Shown here: piece after piece, positions 1 to 8,100 of the stretch | Layout of the letters: each line of letters starts with the position of its first letter | Position numbering within the stretch: position 1 is the stretch's first letter | From: DASWIV01 sp036397475 | GTDB lineage: Bacteria; JAJVIF01; JAPKYR01 | Length of the DNA: 14,096 nt | Direction of reading: 5' to 3' | Assembly: GCA_036397475.1 (NCBI GenBank) | Contig: DASWIV010000015.1 | Span: forward strand, 1-14,096 | Position numbers and translations under genes: made by a program | The notes under the pieces: generated by a model | Database searches by the model: none | What the model saw: the letters and a program-made list of their open reading frames with translations, nothing else | What the model was told of the DNA's origin: nothing

Positions 1-160
1 CGTTATTAACATGGTAATCGCTGCGGGCGTTCGGACCGCCTACAATCATCACGATAAATTCGTGCTCGGGGAACATCTCGATATTCCCCACAGGCGGCTT
101 CAGCTTGTCGCGATTATTGTCGACCCATTCGCGCAGATTGAATGCTCCAACACTAGACAT
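1..160 (-). CDS. 3-hydroxyanthranilate 3,4-dioxygenase, N-terminal part (3' end beyond window edge)
   Basis: This is the start of a gene read leftwards and cut by the window edge; 53 codons are visible from the ATG whose complement is 158-160. The translation begins MSSVGAFNLREW and carries the family's N-terminal pattern: 'LKPPVGN' at residues 20-26, 'FIVMIVGGPNAR' at 35-46 and 'DYHV' at 48-51, where the His is one of the metal ligands of the cupin fold. The enzyme (EC 1.13.11.6) is a cytosolic non-heme Fe(II) dioxygenase that opens 3-hydroxyanthranilate to 2-amino-3-carboxymuconate semialdehyde, which cyclises to quinolinate in tryptophan catabolism or de novo NAD synthesis. A Shine-Dalgarno stretch, GAGAGGAA on the minus strand, lies about seven bases before the ATG and supports this start. 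Recognition rests on motifs alone, but they are highly characteristic. Whether kynurenine-pathway neighbours follow cannot be seen. Confidence 0.88.
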   Translation of the reverse strand, partial: MSSVGAFNLREWVDNNRDKLKPPVGNIEMFPEHEFIVMIVGGPNARSDYHVNN

Positions 161-674
161 AGTTATTCCTCTCTTATACTGCGGAAATTTAACCTCTATA
201 AACTATATTAACATTATGGACCGAATTTCGTAAAGTGGCAAATAGACTGATGTGAGATTAACCACGATCAGGGGTAATGCTCTAATCGCCTGAGCGCGGG
301 ATTCCCATCACGCAAACGCAGGAGAACAAATCTCCGAATTTGCAATTTGACTGGGAGCCCGATATTCCTGTACCGCATTTCCATAACACTATTTCCATAA
401 AAATTGTCCTTATAGTTAGTGGAGGGCTCTAATCGTGTGGCCATAACCCGATAAGATACCGGTTTGAGGCGACACCTCAATTGTCCGGTTAACCCGTTAA
501 ATTTGAGAGTATCATGGGCAATCTGCCCTTAGCGCTGCACCATATCCTGAATTCCTGAATAAATGGAGATTCATGCCCGGAAATGAATTGGAAATCATAT
601 TGTGCAACCCCTGCGATATAATGGAATTCTGAAACAAGATTCATGTCAGATTGTCTTATCACACAAGGATAATT
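161..674. other. Divergent intergenic region, no supported gene
   Basis: These 514 bases separate the leftward dioxygenase gene from the rightward membrane-protein gene. The open frames inside it (minus 268-480 and the left part of minus 489-728) start at non-ATG codons, have no good ribosome site and give arginine-rich, unrecognisable peptides. What can be seen is a short hairpin TTGAGG-CGACA-CCTCAA at 464-480 without a T-run, a ten-base direct repeat GCTCTAATCG at 279-288 and 426-435, and AT-rich sequence at 185-225 that could hold the dioxygenase promoter. No tRNA-like fold, riboswitch or insertion-sequence end was recognised. Confidence 0.5.
617..622 (+). promoter_or_regulatory. Possible -10 element (TATAAT) of the membrane-protein gene
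   Basis: A perfect TATAAT lies 52 bases before the ATG at 675, which would place transcription start near 629. No convincing -35 hexamer sits at the usual 16-18 base distance, so the site may be chance in AT-rich DNA or depend on an activator. Confidence 0.3.
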
Positions 675-1697
675 ATGGTACAGGGCATTAAAAATATGGG
701 ACGCTGGAACGACAATCCTGAGTATCAAACCCTCATTGACTTAAACGCCGATCAGCCTGTCCACACAATTGAAAAGGTCAGGGAAGAGCCCGTCAGAAGC
801 ACATCCAGAGCGCCGTCGGTGAGTATCTTCAAGGTCCCGGAACCTGCGCAGGCAGATATTTTCTCTGAAGCCGGCAAAGGATTCATCGCCGGTGGCGCGA
901 TCGGCTTCCTCATCGCATTGTTCAAATTAGTTACAAACGATTTCGGGAACGGAAGCATCATGCTGGGCTACATCCTGTATGTGGGAGCAGCAGGTGCGAC
1001 AATAGCGTACATGAGGTACCGAAAATTTGTGAAGAAGGGCTACGTCAGGATCGACAATGAGCAGATCGATTTTTACAAGAAGCCATCCGACGAGGTTTTT
1101 AAATTAGATCAAATTATCAGTGCTTTCCCATATCCTGGTACCTGGGGGAAGAGGCTTTACATTTTCATGACCCAAAGAAACTATCCTGGCTATAAGGCTG
1201 TCAGCAGTAACTTCAGGCGCTACAGGATCGAGTCGGGACCTGTTGCTGCGACCGGACAATTCATCGAAGATGGAAACAAGCTCGTCCAGATGGCGCTGAA
1301 CTATCATTATAACGAGCGGGTAAAAATGGGTAAGCCTGTCGCGGTCCTGCCAAGGTTTCTGTATGTCGCACGTAAGACTCACAGGGAGTATTTGCTTTTC
1401 GGTGAGTTGATCGTGGATGCTGAATTCCGCTGCGATGGAAAAAAAGTTTTTTTCAGTGATCGCAGAGGTCCGGTTGAATTCAGTGCCATGCAGGTCAGCA
1501 AGGTGAGAGTAAACAAGGTTCAGACACAGCATGGAACCAGTAAACATGAGGTGTTGATCGATTTGGATCCGACAGAACCGTATGGGACCATACAAATGGA
1601 CATTCTCAAGATGACGCATGCTGACGCGGTCGCCGAATATTGCAAAATGCTTCCGGGATTGCTGGCTAAGAAACAGGATATGTCTGACTGGATGTAA
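675..1697 (+). CDS. Hypothetical two-helix membrane protein
   Basis: The family is not recognised. The 340-residue product has a polar, Pro- and Glu-rich N-terminal segment (1-65), two hydrophobic stretches with glycine-zipper spacing (about 68-85, 'FIAGGAIGFLIALF', and 94-113), and then a soluble C-terminal region of about 225 residues. The first part of that region (about 122-165, 'YVRIDNEQIDFY' and following) has the alternating beta-rich look of small PH-like domains seen after paired helices in other bacterial membrane proteins; this resemblance is inference. With no signal peptide and a short loop between the helices, both ends probably lie in the cytoplasm. The frame opens at a TTG at 651, but ATG 675 is preferred because AAGGA at 665-669 sits five bases before it. 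It is a single gene, convergent with the lipoprotein gene at 1773-4049, and nothing links it to the respiratory operon. Confidence 0.75.
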   Translation: MVQGIKNMGRWNDNPEYQTLIDLNADQPVHTIEKVREEPVRSTSRAPSVSIFKVPEPAQADIFSEAGKGFIAGGAIGFLIALFKLVTNDFGNGSIMLGYILYVGAAGATIAYMRYRKFVKKGYVRIDNEQIDFYKKPSDEVFKLDQIISAFPYPGTWGKRLYIFMTQRNYPGYKAVSSNFRRYRIESGPVAATGQFIEDGNKLVQMALNYHYNERVKMGKPVAVLPRFLYVARKTHREYLLFGELIVDAEFRCDGKKVFFSDRRGPVEFSAMQVSKVRVNKVQTQHGTSKHEVLIDLDPTEPYGTIQMDILKMTHADAVAEYCKMLPGLLAKKQDMSDWM

Positions 1698-1720
1698 TAT
1701 CCGTCAGGTCTGTTAATAAG

Positions 1721-1744
1721 AAAAAGGCGCGATAAGTCGCGCCT
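1721..1744 (-). terminator. Intrinsic terminator of the sugar dehydrogenase gene
   Basis: A perfect eight-base stem AGGCGCGA / TCGCGCCT with a four-base loop occupies 1725-1744. On the minus strand it is followed directly by TTTTTC (plus-strand A-run 1721-1725), the classic rho-independent layout, 28 bases after the stop codon of the minus-strand gene. On the plus strand the stem is followed by GTACAAATGG, so it would stop transcription from the convergent gene at 675-1697 much less well. Confidence 0.88.
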
Positions 1745-1772
1745 GTACAAATGGTAATGTATTTAAGGAATC

Positions 1773-4049
1773 CTACATCTGCTCAATCATGTAAAGCGCG
1801 CCGCTGGAAGTGTATGTGGTGAAATAAATATTTCCATCGGGATCTTCACCAGCGCCGGTTATCAGTTCACTTGTATCGAGTAGTTCAGTAAAAATCCATT
1901 CATCAGCGAGGTTTCGCGCGAGTCCCCATATACGTCCGGAACAGTAATCGCCCGCGAAATAAATTCCTGTGATGTCAGGCTCAGTCGACGCGCGACAGAC
2001 CCCGATTCCGGTAATCGAACAACCGAAGGCATGGCTGTATTCAGCTACTGGGTACTGCAATCCGGTATCGTCGCATGGATCGGATGGATAGCAGTGCGCT
2101 CCTTCCATAATTCGCCAGCCGTAATTTTCGCCACCAGTACTCTCGGAAGAAGTGAAGTTGATTTCTTCCCATACATTCTGCCCGACATCTGCTATGTAAA
2201 GATCATGGGTAAGGCTGTCGAAACTGTACTGCCATGGGTTTCTCAACCCGTAAGCCCAGATTTCGTCGAGTGCGGAGCCATTTCCGACAAACGGATTATC
2301 TGACGGGATATTGTAGGTGCCGGGATCGATATCGACATCGATCCTCAACAATTTTCCGAGTAATGTATTGAGAGACTGTCCGTTATTGAGTGGGTCGCCG
2401 CCGCTCCCGCCGTCGCCAGTTGAAATATAAAGGTATCCGTCATTTCCAAACTGGAGTTTACCGCCGTTATGGTTCGAAAAAGGCTGAGTGAATGACAGGA
2501 TCGGCTTCGCGCTTGCGGGATTAGCTAAGTTGGGATCGCCGCCGGAGACCTGATAGCGTGCGACATTGGATTGTCCGGCGCCGCTACCCGAGATGTAATA
2601 AACGTAAAAATATCCATTCGTTGAGTAATCGGGATGGAAAATCATGCTGAGTAAGCCCTGCTCGCCTCCGGTGGAATGTACAATACCCGTTATATCGAGG
2701 AATGGGGCCGGCAACAGGATTCCGTCCTCTATGAGTCTTATTCTTCCCTGTCTTTCAACTACAAATAATCGACCGGTATCGTCATTCGGAGCTGCCATAT
2801 TAATAGGCTGTGTCATCCCATTCGCTACCATGGTGATCTGGATCGGAACGTCGCCTGGAAGGTTCGGCTCCTCGGGAGCGGTGTTCGAAATTTCGGTCTG
2901 GAATTTGAAATATGAAGAGAGGCTCCCGCTTGCATCGTTCGGGATCCCTTCCGGGTTGGAATAATCCTCAAGTTCCTGGACAGGGATAATGGTGTATTTT
3001 ACCGGACCGCTCTTTGTCAGATTATCCGGCTGAGTTTCAACATGGAAATCCGTACGAACTTCTGAGACATAAGCGGATGCCGCCATGTTGAGCGCGAACC
3101 ATCCTGTGGAGAAGAAATCACTTTCAATAACGATATCCTGCAATTCCGACGTGAGATCTTCCGACCAGTTATAAATGCTGATGTCGAGGACGAGGTCTCC
3201 GCCTTTCGTCTGGTTGTCTTCAAAGTAAAGGTTGGATGAGTCTTCCACAGAGCAGTAAATTGATTCGGGCGCTCTTGCAGGATGGATCTCCTCACCTGCC
3301 CAGCTTGCGATGATGGCGTAGTTGAAAACCACCCCGGGAGCAGGATCGGGGAATTTTAACTGGTAATTCCTGGTATTCACCGTTCCGTTAAGAAATACGC
3401 CCTTGTTCGGATTATCTCCGTTGAGATATTCACCGAGATTTCCGGTTGCGGACAACCCCTGTGCATAATACTTGTAAGGATTGACGGTGGAATTGCCACC
3501 GTAGCCCGGTGTCGCGAATGCTCCCGGGACATATCCGAAAAGTTCCAATTCTGGAAATTCCTTCGGATTGTACCAGCGGGTGTAACCGTCGGCATTTGAT
3601 AAATACTGGTCGGTACCTTCCAGCGGGCTGGTAGTGCCGTCGAACACGCTAACCTGGGTTCCGTTCCCGATAAAAATGCCACGCACATCGTAACCCCTGT
3701 AAACTTCTGACTCCAGGGGATGATGGATGGTGGCGTCAACATTAACAAATACTGTTTCGCCCTCTTTGGCAAAGTTATTCAATTTAATGGTGAGGCCTTC
3801 GAGGGATTTGTTCAGGAAGCCTGTAACATTAGCGGTGAATTGTGCGGTGCGTGCAGGAGAGACGAAGACTTCACCGTTAATGAAATCGAAATTTAGGTCG
3901 TAAAGTCCCCAAAGGACAGTACTGGTTAAAATTTGCGTGGATTTTAGTGTTTCGGGTTGTTGATCCTGGTTGGATACGGGGGTGCCTGAGTTACTGCAGC
4001 CTGAAAAAATTCCAAGCAACAGAGAGACGACTAAAATTCTTTTAATCAT
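1773..4049 (-). CDS. Lipoprotein with C-terminal PQQ-dependent sugar (aldose) dehydrogenase domain
   Basis: The 758-residue product starts with a lipoprotein signal: MIKR, a hydrophobic core, then the lipobox FSGC with Cys18 as the lipidation site. Residues about 400-758 form the soluble glucose/sorbosone dehydrogenase-type six-bladed propeller. Visible hallmarks are 'RLFVVERQGRIRLIEDG' (427-443), 'EQGLLSMIFHPDY' (463-475), 'HNGGKLQFGNDGYLYI' (527-542, His527 being the likely catalytic base), 'GDGGSGGDP' (545-553), 'GLRNPWQ' (601-607, with the Arg-Asn pair that contacts PQQ) and 'GENYGW' (640-645). Cysteines at 653, 659, 677, 685 and 703 could form disulfides. Such enzymes oxidise aldoses outside the cytoplasm using PQQ, although many relatives have no proven substrate. 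Residues 40-385 are a separate region with no domain I can name. ATG 4049 is supported by GGAGAG on the minus strand about eight bases upstream. Monocistronic, with its own terminator at 1721-1744. Confidence 0.85.
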   Translation of the reverse strand: MIKRILVVSLLLGIFSGCSNSGTPVSNQDQQPETLKSTQILTSTVLWGLYDLNFDFINGEVFVSPARTAQFTANVTGFLNKSLEGLTIKLNNFAKEGETVFVNVDATIHHPLESEVYRGYDVRGIFIGNGTQVSVFDGTTSPLEGTDQYLSNADGYTRWYNPKEFPELELFGYVPGAFATPGYGGNSTVNPYKYYAQGLSATGNLGEYLNGDNPNKGVFLNGTVNTRNYQLKFPDPAPGVVFNYAIIASWAGEEIHPARAPESIYCSVEDSSNLYFEDNQTKGGDLVLDISIYNWSEDLTSELQDIVIESDFFSTGWFALNMAASAYVSEVRTDFHVETQPDNLTKSGPVKYTIIPVQELEDYSNPEGIPNDASGSLSSYFKFQTEISNTAPEEPNLPGDVPIQITMVANGMTQPINMAAPNDDTGRLFVVERQGRIRLIEDGILLPAPFLDITGIVHSTGGEQGLLSMIFHPDYSTNGYFYVYYISGSGAGQSNVARYQVSGGDPNLANPASAKPILSFTQPFSNHNGGKLQFGNDGYLYISTGDGGSGGDPLNNGQSLNTLLGKLLRIDVDIDPGTYNIPSDNPFVGNGSALDEIWAYGLRNPWQYSFDSLTHDLYIADVGQNVWEEINFTSSESTGGENYGWRIMEGAHCYPSDPCDDTGLQYPVAEYSHAFGCSITGIGVCRASTEPDITGIYFAGDYCSGRIWGLARNLADEWIFTELLDTSELITGAGEDPDGNIYFTTYTSSGALYMIEQM

Positions 4050-4133
4050 GAATTACTCTCCAGGGCAATAAAGTGTAGATTTAATAAAGATTTATCAAAA
4101 ATTAATTTAAAGCATGATTTAATAATTTGCAAT

Positions 4134-4148
4134 AGTTAAATATTAACT
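4134..4148. promoter_or_regulatory. Dyad AGTTAA-ATA-TTAACT, possible operator
   Basis: A perfect six-base inverted repeat with a three-base centre lies 85 bases before the lipoprotein start on one side and about 70 bases before the nar-operon promoter candidate on the other. The position suits a regulator of either gene. AT-rich DNA produces such dyads by chance fairly often, and no family was recognised. Confidence 0.35.
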
Positions 4149-4219
4149 GCGGTAAATATGTGGCCCGAAAGTGGCGCAGGGAGCGGGAATTTTTTTTCAT
4201 TATTAATAAGAAAAATCAC

Positions 4220-4251
4220 TTGACACTGTAGTTAGGTACAGGGTTTAGAAT
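4220..4251 (+). promoter_or_regulatory. Candidate nar operon promoter with dyad in a 20-base spacer
   Basis: A perfect -35 hexamer TTGACA (4220-4225) is followed after 20 bases by TAGAAT (4246-4251, one mismatch to TATAAT). The spacer begins with the inverted repeat CTGTA-GTTAGG-TACAG (4226-4241). An over-long spacer filled by a dyad is the design of MerR-family promoters, where the regulator twists the DNA to realign the two hexamers. The alternative is an ordinary promoter using TTTAGA (4244-4249, 18-base spacer), or a 5-N6-5 site of a CRP/FNR-superfamily protein. Transcription would start near 4258 and give a leader of about 60 bases before the cytochrome gene. Confidence 0.45.
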
Positions 4252-4320
4252 GGCAAAAGTTAATCGCATGCGTTTATGCTATTAATTTTTCTTTAAGGCA
4301 TTCCTTAGGCGGTAAATCGG

Positions 4321-5115
4321 ATGAAAAAAATCAGCTGCCACAATCTGCGTGGAATTTTATCATCGATAATAATTGCCGGACTTGGACTCGGGATAGCAGG
4401 CGCAGTATCCGGACAGGAGAACAGGTCTGGCGAGGAAATTTATAACGCCAGGGGGTGCGGATCGTGCCACACCATCGGTGGCGGGGATTTAATCGGTCCG
4501 GATCTTTTGGGAATTGACCAGACGAGGGAAAGGATATGGATTGTAGATTTTCTTATTAATCCGGACGGTTTCGGTGTGCCGGCAATGGCCGGGGCATCTC
4601 TCACCAGAGAAGAATCGGAACTTGTCACAGACTACATTCTCTCGAAGGGCGGGGGAATGGGTTCAGGTTCGGTGGAGATTGAAATTCCGGAGGGCGATCC
4701 AGCTAACGGCAAGAAACTGTTTCTCGGGGAAATATCATTTAAAAATGGGGGACCGTCCTGTATCGCATGCCACACAGCTGGAAACAACGGCCCATTCAGT
4801 GGCGGTACGCTTGGTCCCGAATTGACGGACCTGTCGGAGAGATACGAACCCGCGGTAATCGTAAACATGCTGAAATCGCTTCCGTTTCCGACAATGAAGC
4901 CGTTATATGAAAATCGCCAGCTTACGGACCGGGAAGTGGCTGATTTATCTGCGTTCCTCGGTAAGGTTAACGAACAGTATGAATCAGGCAAAGGCAGTGC
5001 CGCGAAATTCAGGTCGTACGGCCTTTACAGCGCAATCGTTTTTCTATGTATTGGTGCGTTTGCATTCAGGAACCGGTTTTCGGGAGCGCTGGATAAGCTG
5101 GTTCCAAGAAAATAG
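4321..5115 (+). CDS. Diheme cytochrome c with C-terminal membrane anchor (NarC-like position)
   Basis: The 264-residue protein has a Sec signal peptide (MKK, hydrophobic core 12-28, likely cleavage near residue 31) and two covalent heme sites, CGSCH (46-50) and CIACH (147-151). Each lies in a class-I-like domain of about 90-100 residues. Candidate sixth ligands are Met89 ('VPAMAG') and Met192 ('FPTMKP'). One hydrophobic segment at about 233-249, followed by Arg and Lys residues, would anchor the protein with both hemes in the periplasm. It is the first gene of the operon, 50 bases before narG, so it is likely an electron partner of the NarGHI complex. Comparable placements known to me are narC, also a diheme cytochrome, at the head of the Thermus nar operon, and cytochrome c genes beside nitrite oxidoreductase genes. 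Whether it gives or takes electrons cannot be read from sequence. ATG 4321 is backed by AGGCGGT seven bases upstream. Confidence 0.9.
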   Translation: MKKISCHNLRGILSSIIIAGLGLGIAGAVSGQENRSGEEIYNARGCGSCHTIGGGDLIGPDLLGIDQTRERIWIVDFLINPDGFGVPAMAGASLTREESELVTDYILSKGGGMGSGSVEIEIPEGDPANGKKLFLGEISFKNGGPSCIACHTAGNNGPFSGGTLGPELTDLSERYEPAVIVNMLKSLPFPTMKPLYENRQLTDREVADLSAFLGKVNEQYESGKGSAAKFRSYGLYSAIVFLCIGAFAFRNRFSGALDKLVPRK

Positions 5116-5151
5116 ACCGCGAATAACTTTGAAGTGAAATAAATAAAATCC

Positions 5152-5168
5152 GGAGGACAGGATCAGTG
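5152..5168 (+). promoter_or_regulatory. Ribosome binding site fixing a GTG start for narG
   Basis: GGAGG at 5152-5156 lies nine bases before GTG 5166. No ATG is in frame near the conserved beginning of the protein, so GTG is the start. This gives a NarG about 16 residues shorter at the N-terminus than the E. coli protein. Confidence 0.85.
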
Positions 5169-8100
5169 AGTTGGATTCAGGACCTCTTCGACCCGAAACG
5201 TCGTGAATGGGAAGAATTTTACCGCAACAGGTGGCAGCACGATAAGCTCGTCCGATCCACCCACGGCGTAAACTGTACGGGCGGATGCTCGTGGGGAGTC
5301 TACGTCAAGGACGGGATAGTCACGTGGGAAGAGCAGATGACGAACTATCCATGTTTCGATCCGGAAATTCCCCCGTACGAACCCCGGGGATGCCAGAGGG
5401 GAATATCTTTCTCCTGGTACATTTACAGTCCGCTCAGGGTTAAGTATCCATACATCCGTGGAACACTGATAGATCTGTGGCGGGAAGCCAGGAAAAAATT
5501 TCCCGATCCGGTCGATGCGTGGAAATCGGTCCAGGATAATCCGGAGGCAAGGCAGGCGATCTGCACCAGCCGTGGTAAAGGCGGATTCCGGCGCGCGTCG
5601 TGGGATGAAGCCCTGGAAATAATCGGCGCGAGCACTATTCACACTATTAAAAAATACGGTCCTGACAGGATAGTAGGATTTTCACCGATTCCTGCGATGT
5701 CAATGTTAAGTTACGCTGCCGGCTCACGCATGCTTCAGCTTATGGGCGGGACTGTTCTCAGTTTTTACGACTGGTATTCGGACCTGCCGCCAGCGTCGCC
5801 GGAAATCTGGGGTGAGCAGACGGATGTCGCGGAGAGTGCCGACTGGTACAACAGCAAATTCATCGCGGTAATGGGATCGAATCCCAGCATGACGAGAACG
5901 CCTGACGTCCATTATCTTGCGGAAGCGAGATACAAGGGTTCGAAGGTCGTTTTATTCTCGCCTGATTTCAATCAGACCACGCATTATTCTGACTGGTGGA
6001 TACCCCTCCATGCGGGGCAGGATGGCGCTTTCTGGATGAGTGTCGTCCACGTGATACTGAAAGAATTTCATCACGAGAATAAGTCTGAAAGTTTTCTCGA
6101 TTACGTGAAGAAATATACCGATTCGCCGTTCCTGGTTGAGCTTGTCGAAGACGGTGGGAAATACACACCGGGACGCATGCTGCGAGCATCGTCGATAAGC
6201 AAATATAAAAACGAGGAAAATTCTGAATGGAAATTCCTTGCGTGGGATAAAACTTCGAACAAACTGGTGATGCCGAAGGGCACGATCGGATTCAGGTGGC
6301 AGGAGAAAAAGGGACAGTGGAACCTGGAGCAGAAGGACGGCGTCGATAATTCGGATTTTGACGCGGAACTTACCTTTCTTGAGAATCATGATGAGGTTCT
6401 GACGGTTGAATTCGAGGACCACGCGAAAGTAAAGGAATTCAAACGTGGAATTCCGGTCAGGTATGTCGAGACAGAGAAAGGACGGATACCTGTCGCGACC
6501 ATTTACGACCTGATAATGGGCCAGTATGGTGTGGGACGCGGTTTGCCGGGATATCCCGAAAGTTATGACGATGAGGACGCGACTTTCACGCCGGCGTGGC
6601 AGGAACAGTTTACCGGGATCGACAAGGAAACGGCAATCCAGTTTGCGCGGGAGTGGGCGTCGACAGCTGAAAAAACCGGTGGCAAATGCAGCATCATAAT
6701 TGGCGCGGGAATAAATCACTGGTTCCATAACAATCTGATTTACCGGTCGGCAATTATGGCACTGATGCTATGCGGATGCGTTGGAAAGAATGGCGGCGGG
6801 CTGAATCATTATGTCGGGCAGGAAAAGGTGGCGCCACTGTCAGCGTGGGTTACGCTCGCTATGGCGCTGGACTGGAACAAGCCTCCAAAACTTCAGAATA
6901 CGCCATCTTTTCATTATGTACACTCCGGCCAGTGGAAATACGAAACTCCAATGGCAGGAAAATCCGGTCCGGAGCACAAGGGAAAAATCGTCGGGCACCA
7001 TACGATGGACACCCAGATCAAGGCTGTGAAGAGTGGATGGCTTCCATTCTATCCGAATTTCAACCGCAATCCCATACAGATAATCGAAGATGCAAAAGCG
7101 GAAGGCGCAACCGAGCTTAAGGATGTACAGCAGTGGGTGATCAAGCAATTGCAGGATGGAAAACTGAAATTTGTTGTCGAGGATCCCGATGCTCCCGAAA
7201 ACTGGCCGCGCACCTGGTTCATCTGGCGCGGGAACGCGATCATGTCGAGCGGGAAGGGCCACGAATATTTTCTGAAGCATTATCTTGGCACGCACCATAA
7301 TTCGATCGCTGATGAGCTGGCGGAAGGATCTGTCGAGGACGCTATATGGAGGGAATCTCCAAAGGGTAAATTCGACCTTGTCGTTGACATTAATTTCCGG
7401 ATGGATACGACAGCTCTTTATTCGGACATCGTTCTTCCAACGGCTACGTGGTATGAGAAAAACGACCTTAATTCAACCGATCTCCATACTTATATTCATC
7501 CACTGTCTGAGGCTGTCCCTCCATGCTGGGAGTCGAAGTCGGACTGGGATATTTTCAAGGCTGTCGCGAAGAAAGTCAGCGAGCTCGCGGTAAAACATAT
7601 TCCCGAACCAGTGAAGGAACTTGTAGCGACTCCGCTCCTGCACGATACGCCCGCGGAACTGGCACAACCATCTGTTAAGGACTGGTGGAAAGGCGAGTGC
7701 GATCCGATCCCGGGAAAAACCATGCCAGGGCTGGCAGTTGTAGAGCGGGATTATGTGAATCTTTACAACAAATTTATTTCGCTGGGAAAACTCGATTCAA
7801 TCGGGATGCATGGGATCTCGTGGGATATTTCCGATCTGTACCACGAGTTATTCGGGATGATCCCTACAGAGGTCTGGGGTGGGGAGAAATATCCATCGGT
7901 AAAGGACGCTGTCGACGCTGCCGATGTGATACTTCATCTCGCTCCTGAAACGAATGGGGAGTCTGCGTACCGGGCGTGGGAAGCCGAAGAGAAAAAGACC
8001 GGCATGCCGCTGAAACAGATCGGGGAAGACACACGCGCGGTAAGGATGAGATTTAAAGATATCCAGGCCCAGCCACGTCGATTTTTGACCACGCCATGCT

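Larger units (their letters stand above)
4050..4320. other. Divergent control region between lipoprotein gene and nar operon
   Basis: This 271-base AT-rich gap must hold promoters for both the minus-strand lipoprotein gene and the plus-strand respiratory operon. It contains two dyads (4134-4148 and 4226-4241) and one promoter candidate (4220-4251), listed separately. No full FNR box (TTGAT-N4-ATCAA) and no clear pair of NarL heptamers was found by eye. A partial Shine-Dalgarno AGGCGGT at 4307-4313 precedes the cytochrome start. A second -10-like stretch, TATGCT or TATTAA, lies at 4275-4285. Confidence 0.6.

Noticed and set aside
279..435. Ten-base direct repeat GCTCTAATCG at 279-288 and 426-435
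   Set aside because: Only two imperfectly flanked copies 147 bases apart; no element ends or array spacing, so chance is the simplest reading.
268..480. 70-codon open frame on the minus strand
   Set aside because: Starts at TTG inside a hairpin, has no ribosome site and gives an arginine-rich peptide with no recognisable feature.
464..480. Hairpin TTGAGG-CGACA-CCTCAA as a terminator
   Set aside because: Short stem with no T-run on either strand and no gene ending nearby.
489..728. 79-codon open frame on the minus strand
   Set aside because: It overlaps the start of the membrane-protein gene on the other strand and has no ribosome site or family signal.
1104..1619. 171-codon open frame opposite the membrane-protein gene
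   Set aside because: It lies wholly antisense to a gene with a good start and membrane topology; its composition is that of a shadow frame.
4164..4197. CCCG ... CGGG followed by eight Ts, resembling an intrinsic terminator on the plus strand
   Set aside because: The stem is only four bases with a 16-base loop, and no plus-strand gene ends upstream of it.
4050..4320. FNR or NarL sites ahead of the nar operon
   Set aside because: Searched by eye for TTGAT-N4-ATCAA and paired TACYNMT heptamers; only partial matches were found.
5952..6728. 258-codon open frame opposite narG
   Set aside because: narG is conserved throughout this stretch, and the antisense product is rich in Arg, Phe and Ser with no motif.
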